From Clostridium sp. CAG:678 (GTDB taxonomy: Bacteria; Bacillota; Clostridia; Oscillospirales; Acutalibacteraceae), in the NCBI GenBank assembly GCA_000431535.1, contig HF991824.1:17837-81836 (forward strand): a DNA stretch of 64,000 nucleotides, given 5' to 3'. A program made the position numbers and the translations under genes. The notes under the pieces are model-generated. The model was not told the origin of the DNA, made no database searches, and was given only the letters and a program-made list of their open reading frames with translations. The first letter of the stretch is position 1, and each line of letters begins with the position of its first letter. Positions 55,005-62,694 of the stretch are shown here, piece after piece.

Positions 55005-55036
55005 GGATCCCTGCTGTATGGCGGGGATCTCTTCAT
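55005..55036 (+). terminator. Weak hairpin after the MacB-like gene
   Basis: GAGGGATCCCTGC pairs imperfectly with GCGGGGATCTC around TGTATG; only a short T-poor tail follows, so termination is uncertain. Confidence 0.45.
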
Positions 55037-55054
55037 TTAAATCATAAATTTATG

Positions 55055-55083
55055 TTTACAAAACAGTGTATATATGTTAAAAT
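55055..55083 (+). promoter_or_regulatory. Promoter of the APH-family kinase gene
   Basis: TTTACA at 55055-55060, 17-nt spacer, TAAAAT at 55078-55083. Confidence 0.75.
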
Positions 55084-55121
55084 GATGAAACAAGCGTTTT
55101 GCGGGCAAAGGAGGAGTTTGC

Positions 55122-56219
55122 TTGAGCGATCTTAATGAAGTTTTAGCGCAGTTTAATTTTAAAGGGGAACTGGAAAATTGCGAACTGTTCGGTTCCGGTC
55201 ATATCAATACCACTTATCTTGCCAAATATAATGATAACGGCAGGGAATGGAAATATGTGGTTCAAAAAGTCAATCCCAATGTTTTCAAAGATATAGATCA
55301 TCTGATGGATAATATTTTCAGCGTTACTTCTTATCTCAGAAAAGAGATTAAAAAGAACGGCGGCGATGAAAACAGGGAAACGCTCCACTTTATCAAAACC
55401 AAAACCGGCAATAAATATTACAGAGATGCTAACGGCAATTGTTACAGGGCTTATGTTTATGTTTCGGATTCCGTAAGTTACAACAGCGTGGACAGCGCCG
55501 AGCTGTTTGCGCAAAGCGGCGTTGCTTTCGGAAAATTTCAGCGCCTTTTATCCGATTTCCCGGCAGATACGCTTTATGAAACGATCCCAAACTTTCATAA
55601 TACACAATTCAGGTATGATCATGAATTTCTGCCTGCTGTAAATGCAGACGCTGCCGGCAGGGTAAACGCGTGCCCGGAAGAGATTGAATTTGTCAATTCC
55701 AGAAAAGCCTATTGCAGCCGTTTTGTGGATCTTATAAAGGCTGCAAAACTCCCGCTCAGGGTTACGCATAATGATACAAAACTCAACAATGTTATGTTTG
55801 ATGCGTTCAGCACAAAAGCCGTCTGTGTTATTGATCTGGATACGGTTATGCCCGGTCTTGCGCTGTATGATTTCGGCGATTCTATTCGTTTCGGCGCCAA
55901 TACCGCGGAGGAGGACGAGCCTGACCTCGGCAAAGTCGGCATCAATCTGGATTATTTCAGGGCATATGCGATGGGCTTTCTTTCAGAGGCGGGGGAGAGC
56001 CTTACCCAGTGTGAAAAGGACAACCTTGCCTTTTCCGCATTGCTGATGACGTTTGAGTGCGGCATGCGTTTTCTGACCGATTATCTCAATGGAGACACTT
56101 ATTTTAAAACGGCTTATCCGGAGCATAATCTGGTTCGCGCAAGAAATCAGTTTACGCTTGTTGCCGATATGGAAAACCATATGGATGAGATGGAAAACAT
56201 TATCCGCTCCCTTTGCTGA
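55122..56219 (+). CDS. APH-family sugar kinase, NahK (N-acetylhexosamine 1-kinase)-like
   Basis: A 365-residue protein-kinase-like phosphotransferase. FGSGHINTTYLAKY forms the nucleotide loop, VVQKVN holds the ATP-binding Lys, LPLRVTHNDTKLNNVMFD the catalytic Asp/Asn, and VIDLDTVMPG the metal-binding Asp. These match NahK-type kinases that phosphorylate GlcNAc/GalNAc at C1 during mucin or milk-glycan use; other APH sugar or choline kinases remain possible. It starts with TTG behind AAAGGAGG. Monocistronic. In keeping with the sialidase and sialic acid lyase, it supports host-glycan use. Confidence 0.82.
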   Translation: MSDLNEVLAQFNFKGELENCELFGSGHINTTYLAKYNDNGREWKYVVQKVNPNVFKDIDHLMDNIFSVTSYLRKEIKKNGGDENRETLHFIKTKTGNKYYRDANGNCYRAYVYVSDSVSYNSVDSAELFAQSGVAFGKFQRLLSDFPADTLYETIPNFHNTQFRYDHEFLPAVNADAAGRVNACPEEIEFVNSRKAYCSRFVDLIKAAKLPLRVTHNDTKLNNVMFDAFSTKAVCVIDLDTVMPGLALYDFGDSIRFGANTAEEDEPDLGKVGINLDYFRAYAMGFLSEAGESLTQCEKDNLAFSALLMTFECGMRFLTDYLNGDTYFKTAYPEHNLVRARNQFTLVADMENHMDEMENIIRSLC

Positions 56220-56234
56220 TGTTTATATGTAAGC

Positions 56235-56272
56235 AAAAAGACCTGCACGGATTTTACCGCGCAGGCCTTTTT
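56235..56272. terminator. Terminator between the kinase and XRE genes
   Basis: Stem AAAAAG-CCTGC-CGG / CCG-GCAGGCCTTTTT, A run on one side and T run on the other, between convergent genes. Confidence 0.9.
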
Positions 56273-56495
56273 ATTTGTCCGCTTTTGGCGGATATTTTTT
56301 TGTTTCATCTGTTCGATCCATCAGGTAATCTAGGCTCGTATTATAAAAATCCGCCAGGATGATCAAATTTTCCGTTGTGGGCAAGATCTCTCCGGTTTCA
56401 TATTTCGAAAGCATGCTTTGATTGATCCCGGTTTGCATTTGCACTTTGATTTGTGTGTATTCTTTTAACAGTCGTATCTTTTTTATATTTTTCAT
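56271..56495 (-). CDS. Small XRE-family DNA-binding protein
   Basis: A 74-residue helix-turn-helix protein of the Cro/C1 (HTH_3) type with no other domain. MKNIKKIRLLKEYTQIKVQ forms helix 1-2, INQSMLSKYETGEILPT the recognition helix and loop, and ADFYNTSLDYLMDRTD the usual tail. It has GGTGAT ahead of its ATG. It is divergent from a large membrane protein gene, and the 84 bp between them contains a perfect 16-bp inverted repeat and further partial copies of TATTCTT. It most likely represses its neighbour and itself. Confidence 0.88.
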   Translation of the reverse strand: MKNIKKIRLLKEYTQIKVQMQTGINQSMLSKYETGEILPTTENLIILADFYNTSLDYLMDRTDETKKYPPKADK

Positions 56496-56518
56496 TTTAT
56501 CACCATATTCTTATAATA

Positions 56519-56582
56519 CATATTTTATTCTTGACAGTAATATTTTTTATGAATATAATATAGTTATCAAGAATAAAATATG
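56519..56582. promoter_or_regulatory. 16-bp inverted repeat operator flanking a consensus promoter
   Basis: Arms CATATTTTATTCTTGA (56519-56534) and TCAAGAATAAAATATG (56567-56582) are perfectly complementary and 32 nt apart. The left arm overlaps the -35 element TTGACA (56531-56536) and the right arm covers the expected transcription start and the first ATG. A third partial copy (ATATTCTTAT) is at 56505-56514. This layout fits cooperative binding of the divergent XRE repressor. Confidence 0.75.
56531..56559 (+). promoter_or_regulatory. Consensus sigma-A promoter of the polytopic membrane protein gene
   Basis: Perfect TTGACA, 17-nt spacer, perfect TATAAT. Such strength suggests that the gene is normally held off by a repressor. 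Confidence 0.85.
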
Positions 56583-56597
56583 AAAGAAAAGAATATT

Positions 56598-58136
56598 ATG
56601 AAAAAATCGTTCTCTCTTAGCGCGTCCGTTATCCGCAAAAACAGGATATCTTTCTGTATCTGGCTCATGGAAATTTTGCTTCTTTTTATTCTAAGCGCCT
56701 TTTTTGTTCCAACAGTGGATGATTTGATCTTTCGTTTTTCCTTTGAGTATCATTCCGTTCGCGAATTTCTTCATTATGTTATTTATTATGGAAACGGCAG
56801 GTTGCTTGGTAACGCTTTCGTTCTATTTTTCAGCCGTCACACCGCTTTGTTTTATGCGCTGCAAACTATACTGTTTGCCGTTTTTTCTGTTGTGCTGGAA
56901 AAATGTGTTGCGCTGCCGTATTCCCGCCATTATGTTTTTCTCTATTTTATATTTCAGCCGCTGCCGGTTTGGAATTCTACTTTTTCGTGGATGAGCAGTT
57001 TTATCAATTATTACTTTCCGCTGATCCTTTTAGCAGTTGTACTCCTTCTGCTTAAAAAGTATTTTCAGGCTCAGATCAAACATGTTAATCTATGGCTGCC
57101 GGCGCTGTTTTTTGCCGGCGTGGCAATGCAGTTTTTCAACGAACTTAACGCGGCTGTGAATATTTTGGTTGCATTTTTGTTATGCTTGTTTTTTAAAAAA
57201 AGAAAAAGAAAGATGCTTGCGCCTGTTCTCCTTTTTGTTTCAAATCTGGTCGGCTTTGCAGGGACCATGCTCTTTACAAAATGTATTGATTTTACAAAAA
57301 CGTTTTCCTATCAGAACGCATTTAGGCAGGATACGTTTTCCAATCAAAACTATCGGCAAACGATTTTCAGCGTTGCGCCGGGCGAATACGTTCGCATGCT
57401 GTTTTATAATTTCAAGTTTCCGTTTTTTCTGTTCAGCACGTTTATTTTGCTTTATATTTCCGTTTTGGCGCTTGTGCTTTATGTTGCATGCAAAAAGAAG
57501 CAGTATTCCTTAAAGTTTAAGACGGGTGTAGCCGCGTCTGTTCTTACTTATGTTCCCCCGTGCCTGTTTTCCATGATTGTCATACATAAATACCCGTTTG
57601 ATCTGCCGGATCAGGATTCAAAATTTTTGGCGGTCATGATTCTTATGATCCTGTTGTTTTGCGTTTCCTGTTTTATACTGGCAGTGCTGTTTTACACCGT
57701 AATATTAAAACACATACCGCACTGCAGTCTTTCTCTGATCAGTTTTTCAGTCGGTGCGGTTTCCTATTTGCCGTTTTTGGTGGTGTATCCCGGCAGTTAT
57801 CGCTGTTGTATTTGTATGTTGTTTTTCTTTCTTACTGCATATCTTATTGCACTGCGTGATGTAAGCAAAATGTATGGGTTTGATCTGTTCAGGCTGAGCG
57901 CTTTTTGCGCCGCGGCGGTATCCGTTGTGATGGTGCTGTATACCTGCCTCTATGCACGGGAAAAGAAAATTTATCATTATAGGGATCAATATTATATGTC
58001 GTCCGTTGTTTTGCCTGAAAACAACACTGTGATTGTGATGGGCGGAGGCAGCCAGGAGCCTTGGGACGAAGCGGCGGGTTTTACGCATCAGTTTGTGTCT
58101 TTTGAAGAATTTAAGTCCGTTACGGATCTTTCCTGA
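56598..58136 (+). CDS. Polytopic membrane protein, DUF6056/GtrII-like
   Basis: A 512-residue (from 56598) integral membrane protein with about eleven hydrophobic segments. After the first helix it has PTVDDLIFRFSFEY and GNGRLLGN, the acidic loop pattern seen in DUF6056 and GtrII-like GT-C glycosyltransferases; a GNGRLxxN motif follows the DD. The C-terminal ~35 residues are soluble and outside. So a lipid-linked sugar transferase that decorates the cell surface is a reasonable guess, not proven. An ATG at 56580 is only 14 nt from the predicted transcript start and has no ribosome site; the ATG at 56598 has GAAAGAAAAG before it. The gene is more AT-rich than its neighbours, hinting at transfer. 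Confidence 0.7.
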   Translation: MKKSFSLSASVIRKNRISFCIWLMEILLLFILSAFFVPTVDDLIFRFSFEYHSVREFLHYVIYYGNGRLLGNAFVLFFSRHTALFYALQTILFAVFSVVLEKCVALPYSRHYVFLYFIFQPLPVWNSTFSWMSSFINYYFPLILLAVVLLLLKKYFQAQIKHVNLWLPALFFAGVAMQFFNELNAAVNILVAFLLCLFFKKRKRKMLAPVLLFVSNLVGFAGTMLFTKCIDFTKTFSYQNAFRQDTFSNQNYRQTIFSVAPGEYVRMLFYNFKFPFFLFSTFILLYISVLALVLYVACKKKQYSLKFKTGVAASVLTYVPPCLFSMIVIHKYPFDLPDQDSKFLAVMILMILLFCVSCFILAVLFYTVILKHIPHCSLSLISFSVGAVSYLPFLVVYPGSYRCCICMLFFFLTAYLIALRDVSKMYGFDLFRLSAFCAAAVSVVMVLYTCLYAREKKIYHYRDQYYMSSVVLPENNTVIVMGGGSQEPWDEAAGFTHQFVSFEEFKSVTDLS

Positions 58137-58153
58137 TTAAAAACCTGCATATA

Positions 58154-58190
58154 AAAACTCCCCGGTTTATAAAAGCCGGGGAGTTTCTTT
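58154..58190. terminator. Bidirectional terminator
   Basis: Stem AAACTCCCCGG / CCGGGGAGTTT around a 10-nt loop, between convergent genes. Confidence 0.9.
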
Positions 58191-58211
58191 GCTTAAAGCA
58201 GTAAAGTTACA

Positions 58212-58502
58212 TTACTTTTTCAGTTCTCTTTCAAGCCATATGGAGCCGATGTCAAGCGCGTTGTAAAGACCTTCTTTTTCGGTCTTTTTCACAACTTTTT
58301 CTTTCGGGCTCAGAGTGGGGTCTGTTTTAAGGATCTGAATCATCACTTTACCTGAAAGGGTTATATCCTTATAGTCTTTTTCAGACTGGATACGAAAACA
58401 CGCAACATAGGGGTCTGCCATACTGCCAAGATACATATCTTTGCCGCATCTTACCAGCGGTCTGCCCTTGTAGGTAAGCAAAGTGCTTTTCTCTTCTGCC
58501 AA
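58212..58502 (-). CDS. Conserved hypothetical protein downstream of ireB
   Basis: A 96-residue cytoplasmic protein with the conserved-looking segments LLTYKGRPLVRCGKDMYLG, DPYVACFRIQ, VMIQILKTDPTLSPKEKVVKK and GLYNALDIGSIWLERE. Similar small proteins are common in gut Clostridia, but I know no function. It starts with TTG behind AAAGGAGG, 36 nt after ireB on the same strand, so it is in the same operon. Confidence 0.75.
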   Translation of the reverse strand: MAEEKSTLLTYKGRPLVRCGKDMYLGSMADPYVACFRIQSEKDYKDITLSGKVMIQILKTDPTLSPKEKVVKKTEKEGLYNALDIGSIWLERELKK

Positions 58503-58537
58503 AGTAAACCCTCCTTTAAATAGATTTCCGCCGCGGA

Positions 58538-58783
58538 TCAGGTGTTCAGATATGACTTTACCATTTCCGCCAGCAACTCGTCCCTGTCTATTCTGCGGAT
58601 CAGGCTGCGCGCATTGTTGTGCGTTGTAATATAAGTTGGGTCCTCGGAAAGAATATATCCCACGATCTGATTGATCGGGTTGTATCCCTTTTCTTTCAGT
58701 GCGTCAAACACCTGGGTCAGTGTTTCTCTCATAAAGTCCTCATGGTCGTCGCCCAGCTTAAACGTCATCGTTTTATCTGTCAC
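58538..58783 (-). CDS. IreB family regulatory phosphoprotein (UPF0297)
   Basis: Small protein phosphorylated by the PASTA Ser/Thr kinase in enterococci, affecting cephalosporin tolerance. The 81-residue product has the family core [31 protein letters not shown] and [22 protein letters not shown]. The start is set at a GTG (58783), AGGAGG lying 11 nt upstream; a GTG four codons earlier overlaps that site. Usually followed by ruvX in Firmicutes; here another small gene follows. Confidence 0.92.
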   Translation of the reverse strand: MTDKTMTFKLGDDHEDFMRETLTQVFDALKEKGYNPINQIVGYILSEDPTYITTHNNARSLIRRIDRDELLAEMVKSYLNT

Positions 58784-58819
58784 AGTAAAGTCCACCTCCT
58801 GTACGGAATATACAAGTCC

Positions 58820-58848
58820 ATTATATACAAATTTTACGATAATTACAA
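58820..58848 (-). promoter_or_regulatory. Promoter of the ireB operon
   Basis: Minus strand TTGTAA (top 58843-58848), 17 nt, TATAAT (top 58820-58825). Confidence 0.82.
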
Positions 58849-58899
58849 CAAAAATTTTAAAATATCTGAAAAATAGGGTATATTTTGGTACTGTGATCG

Positions 58900-61302
58900 T
58901 TAGGAACGCAGGCTGATGCCATGCTTGGAAAGCGCCTTGATCACGCGCTTAACGGCAGCGTCCGCCTCTTCGTCCGTCAGTGTTCTGTCCGCGCTCCTCA
59001 TCTGAATGTTAAAGGCAACGCTCTTTTTGCCGCTCTCAATCTGTTCGCCTTCGTAAACGTCAAACAGCTTCACGTTTTCCAGCGTTTTGCCAACGGCTTC
59101 TTTAATCTCTTTTTCGAGGGTAAGAACCGGAATATCCCTGTCGCACACAAACGCAAGATCTCTCGTTACCGCCGGGAATTTCGGCAGCGGTTTATGTGTC
59201 CTCTGCGGCATTCTGTTTGCGTATGCCGTTTCCACATCGATTTCTGCAATATATACTCTTTCGCCGATACCGTAGTTTTCCGCTGCCTCGGGATGCACTT
59301 CACCCAGCGTGGCAAGCACTGCGTCTCCGATCTTGAACCGCGCAGTTCTGCCGGGGTGGAATGTTGGGTTGTCGCTGACAGCGATAATATCATATTCCGC
59401 TGTGTTTAAAATATCCAGCAGTTTTTCCACAATGCCTTTCAGTTTGTAGTAATCTGCGCCGCTGCCGTAAAGCCCAATCACGGCTTTCTGCTTTTCAACC
59501 GGCAGTTTTCCGGGTTCCGTCGGTTCATAAACCGTTCCGATCTCATACAGGCATGCGCTGTCATTTTTGTGATTGTAGTTTCTTGCCAGCACCTCCAGCA
59601 TGGACGGCAAAACCGTCGTTCTCATAATGCTCGTGTCTTCGCCAAGCGGGTTTTTGATCACAACCGAGTTGCGCAGCGCAGAATCCTTGGGCAGTCTGAT
59701 CCTGTCATAAGCCTTGGGGCTGATAAAACTGAACGTGGAGATCTCGCTGCATCCGCAGGAGAGCAGGGTTTCGTTGATCAGGCGAACGAACTTCTGGCTG
59801 TCCGTCAGCTTTCCGATCGCTACGCCGCTGAGCATTCTGTTCGGAATGTTGTGGTAGCCGTAAAAGCGTGCAACCTCTTCCGAGATATCCGCTATATGCT
59901 CAATATCGTTTCGGAAAGACGGCGCAATCACATTGCCGTTCTCGTCAAATGTAAATTCAATCTTTTCCAGAATCTTTTTCTGTTCTTCTTCGCTGAGATC
60001 AATTCCGATGAAATCGTTGATCCATTTATAGTCAAACCTCACTTTGACCGGTTCTTTCGGCTTTACATAGCAGTCTACAACGCCGTTTACAACATCGCCG
60101 GCGTCCAGTTCCTGCACAAGCTCAAGCGCTCTTTTCAGCGCCCGCATCGTTGCGTCGGGGTCAAGTTCTTTTTCATACCGGCTGGAGGCTTCCGTCCTCA
60201 TGCCCAGCGCCTTGGCGGTGCGCCTTACCGATATGCCGTTGAAACAGGCGGATTCAAACACAATGGTCGTTGTGTCCTCCATAATGCCGCTGTATTCACC
60301 GCCCATAACGCCGGCAACCGCAACGGGCTTGTTCTTATCCGCGATCACAAGCATAGAGTCGTTCAACTCGCGCTCTATGCCGTCCAGCGTTGTGATCTTT
60401 TCGCCGTTCCTCGCGTTGCGCACATTCACTTCGTTGCCTTCAAGATAGCGCAGGTCAAACGCGTGCATCGGCTGGCCGTATTCCAGCATTACATAGTTTG
60501 TAATATCCACAATGTTGCTGATCGGCCTGACGCCGCTTGCGCGCAGCCTTTCCCTAAGCCAGCGCGGGCTTTCCTTTACTCTTACATTCTCCACCACAGC
60601 GCCGGAATATCTGTAGCATTTATCCGGCTCGTAAATCTGCACCTTCAGGTGGTCGTTTACATCTCCGTGACCGGGTTTAACTTCCGGTTCGTGCAGTTGA
60701 AACGCCCTGTCAAAAGTTGCCGCAGCCTCGCGCGCAAGGCCGGTAACGGACATGCAGTCGCACCGGTTTGAGGTGATCTCAAATTCAACGCAGGTGTCAT
60801 TGTAGCCGATCGCGTCGTGAATATCCATTCCGGGTGTGTGGTCGCAGTCCTCGCCCAAAACAAAGATACCGTCTTCCGCAGCATAGGGGAAATCGTTGTG
60901 CGTCAGCCCCAGCTCGTCAAAGGAGCAGAGCATGCCGTTGGATTCCACACCGCGCAGTTTGCCTTTTTTGATCTTTTCCAGGCAGTGCTCATGCCGGTTA
61001 TAAACCGTTGCGCCAGGCAGCGCGGCAGGCACATAATCGCCCACGGAAAGATTCTGCGCGCCGGTAACGATCTGGTAATCCTCGTCTTTGCCCACGTCCA
61101 CGCTGCAGATCCATAAATGATCCGAATCGGGGTGGCGCTCCAGTGTATTGATCCTGCCTACAACAATGTTTTCCAGTTCGCTGCCCTCTGCGTTGTATTC
61201 CTCAACCTTGGAGCCGGAAAGCGTCATCGCGTCGCAGAATTCCTTGTTGGATATATCTTTTGTGTTTACATAATCTTCCAGCCATTTTCTTGATAAAATC
61301 AT
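58900..61302 (-). CDS. pheT: Phenylalanine-tRNA ligase beta subunit
   Basis: Binds tRNA-Phe and edits mischarged Tyr. The 800-residue protein is full-length: N-terminal tRNA-binding domain ([13 protein letters not shown] ... [10 protein letters not shown]), B3/B4 editing domain ([23 protein letters not shown]), B5 DNA-binding-like domain, class II core-like domain, and FDX-ACB anticodon-binding domain ending [23 protein letters not shown] precedes its ATG, 15 nt after pheS. It forms an alpha2-beta2 tetramer with PheS. Confidence 0.98.
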   Translation of the reverse strand: MILSRKWLEDYVNTKDISNKEFCDAMTLSGSKVEEYNAEGSELENIVVGRINTLERHPDSDHLWICSVDVGKDEDYQIVTGAQNLSVGDYVPAALPGATVYNRHEHCLEKIKKGKLRGVESNGMLCSFDELGLTHNDFPYAAEDGIFVLGEDCDHTPGMDIHDAIGYNDTCVEFEITSNRCDCMSVTGLAREAAATFDRAFQLHEPEVKPGHGDVNDHLKVQIYEPDKCYRYSGAVVENVRVKESPRWLRERLRASGVRPISNIVDITNYVMLEYGQPMHAFDLRYLEGNEVNVRNARNGEKITTLDGIERELNDSMLVIADKNKPVAVAGVMGGEYSGIMEDTTTIVFESACFNGISVRRTAKALGMRTEASSRYEKELDPDATMRALKRALELVQELDAGDVVNGVVDCYVKPKEPVKVRFDYKWINDFIGIDLSEEEQKKILEKIEFTFDENGNVIAPSFRNDIEHIADISEEVARFYGYHNIPNRMLSGVAIGKLTDSQKFVRLINETLLSCGCSEISTFSFISPKAYDRIRLPKDSALRNSVVIKNPLGEDTSIMRTTVLPSMLEVLARNYNHKNDSACLYEIGTVYEPTEPGKLPVEKQKAVIGLYGSGADYYKLKGIVEKLLDILNTAEYDIIAVSDNPTFHPGRTARFKIGDAVLATLGEVHPEAAENYGIGERVYIAEIDVETAYANRMPQRTHKPLPKFPAVTRDLAFVCDRDIPVLTLEKEIKEAVGKTLENVKLFDVYEGEQIESGKKSVAFNIQMRSADRTLTDEEADAAVKRVIKALSKHGISLRS

Positions 61303-61317
61303 TCTGCTGCACCTCCC

Positions 61318-62337
61318 TTAAAACTGACTTAAAAATCTCAGGTCGTTTTCAAAAAGCAAACGCATATCGTCAATGTTAAAGCGGAACATAACCAGCCTTT
61401 CCAGACCGATGCCGAAAGCAAAACCGCTGTACTCGTCCGGGTTCACACCGCCGTTTTTCAGCACTTTCGGGTGCACCATTCCGCCGCCGAGAATCTCGAT
61501 CCAGCCTTCGCCCTTGCACATGGGGCAGCCTTTGCCGCCGCATTTAAAGCAGGATACGTCGATTTCGCAGCTCGGCTCCGTAAACGGAAAGTGGTGCGGG
61601 CGCAGTCTGATCTTTGTGTTCTCGCCGTACAGTCGTTTTGCAAACGTTTCCAGCGTGCCTTTCAGATCCGCCATGGAAATGCCTTTGTCTACAACAAGGC
61701 CCTCGATCTGGTTGAAAAGAGGGGAGTGCGTGGCGTCCACGGCGTCGGAGCGGAATACACGACCGGGCGCGATCATCCTGAACGGCGGTTCGTGGTTCTC
61801 CATAAATCTAATCTGCATCGGTGAGGTCTGCGTGCGCAAAACAATGTTGTCGTCAATATAAAATGTGTCCTGCGTGTCACGCGCGGGATGGTCTTTCGGA
61901 ATGTTCAGCGCCTCAAAATTATAGTAATCATATTCCACTTCCGGGCCTTCGGCAATGTCAAATCCCATGCCCATAAAGATCTCCTTGATCTCGTCCAGCA
62001 CAATGGAAAGCGGGTGCTTGTGCCCGATCTCCGGCAGTGTCCCCGGCATTGTAACGTCTATTTTTTCGCCAAGCAGCCGTTTTTCCAGTTCGTTTTTCTT
62101 GATCTCGGCGCTCTTGAGCGCGATCCGGTTTTCAATATCCGCGCGGATCTCGTTGGCAAGCTGACCGATCACAGGCCTTTCTTCCGGCGAAAGTTTGCCC
62201 ATCTGTTTTAAGATCGCGGTGAGTTCGCCCTTTTTGCCAAGGTATTTGATTCTGACTTCCTCGATCTGCTGGGCAGACTGCGACGCGTCCAGTGCGCCTG
62301 CGGCGGCGCTTCTGATTTCCTCAAGCTGAGTTTTCAT
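61318..62337 (-). CDS. pheS: Phenylalanine-tRNA ligase alpha subunit
   Basis: Catalytic subunit charging tRNA-Phe. 339 residues: N-terminal coiled coil (residues about 1-85), then class II motifs: [52 protein letters not shown] (motif 2), and [16 protein letters not shown] (motif 3). First gene of the pheS-pheT operon, controlled by a T-box leader. AAAGGAAG precedes the ATG. Confidence 0.98.
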   Translation of the reverse strand: MKTQLEEIRSAAAGALDASQSAQQIEEVRIKYLGKKGELTAILKQMGKLSPEERPVIGQLANEIRADIENRIALKSAEIKKNELEKRLLGEKIDVTMPGTLPEIGHKHPLSIVLDEIKEIFMGMGFDIAEGPEVEYDYYNFEALNIPKDHPARDTQDTFYIDDNIVLRTQTSPMQIRFMENHEPPFRMIAPGRVFRSDAVDATHSPLFNQIEGLVVDKGISMADLKGTLETFAKRLYGENTKIRLRPHHFPFTEPSCEIDVSCFKCGGKGCPMCKGEGWIEILGGGMVHPKVLKNGGVNPDEYSGFAFGIGLERLVMFRFNIDDMRLLFENDLRFLSQF

Positions 62338-62370
62338 CTAATCTTCCTTTCTTGTATTTGATTCGGGAAC

Positions 62371-62633
62371 AAAAAAATACTTGCCCCCGTAACAGGGACA
62401 AGTATTGTAAATACCTGCGGTACCACCCTAATTTTTGCAAAGATAGATCCAAGCAAACACTCTTTGAGCCGGTAACGGGGCTCATTTCGTCCGCGCTTAG
62501 TTGCGTTGCTTTCAGCGCGGCCGCTCAAAAGGGAACTTCGCCCGGTTTGCCTTTGCAAAGGTCGCAGCCATGCCTTTGCTCTCTGGAAAAGATCCTGCCG
62601 GGTTACTTTTCTTCGTCACAGCGTTTCTTTATG
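62371..62633 (-). promoter_or_regulatory. T-box leader of pheS-pheT
   Basis: tRNA-sensing attenuator. On the minus strand the leader has the stem I landmarks GACGAAGAAAAGTAAC and AGAGAG, a GAAGTTCCC segment where TTC (Phe) fits the specifier codon (top GAA at 62533-62535), the T-box AGGGTGGTACCGC (top 62417-62429), and the terminator AATACTTG-TCCC/GGGG-CAAGTATT with a T7 tail (62371-62406). Uncharged tRNA-Phe would favour the antiterminator and expression of pheST. Confidence 0.94.
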
Positions 62634-62639
62634 GCATAT

Positions 62640-62668
62640 ATTATAATATAAATCTACCGGCATTGCAA
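62640..62668 (-). promoter_or_regulatory. Promoter of the pheST operon
   Basis: Minus strand TTGCAA (top 62663-62668), 17 nt, TATAAT (top 62640-62645), about 7 nt before the leader starts. Confidence 0.82.
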
Positions 62669-62694
62669 GTGTTAATTTGCGGTTTCCGTCCGGC

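Noticed and set aside
59569-60771. 400-residue plus-strand frame opposite pheT
   Set aside because: It lies within the full-length, clearly recognisable pheT and its translation resembles no protein.
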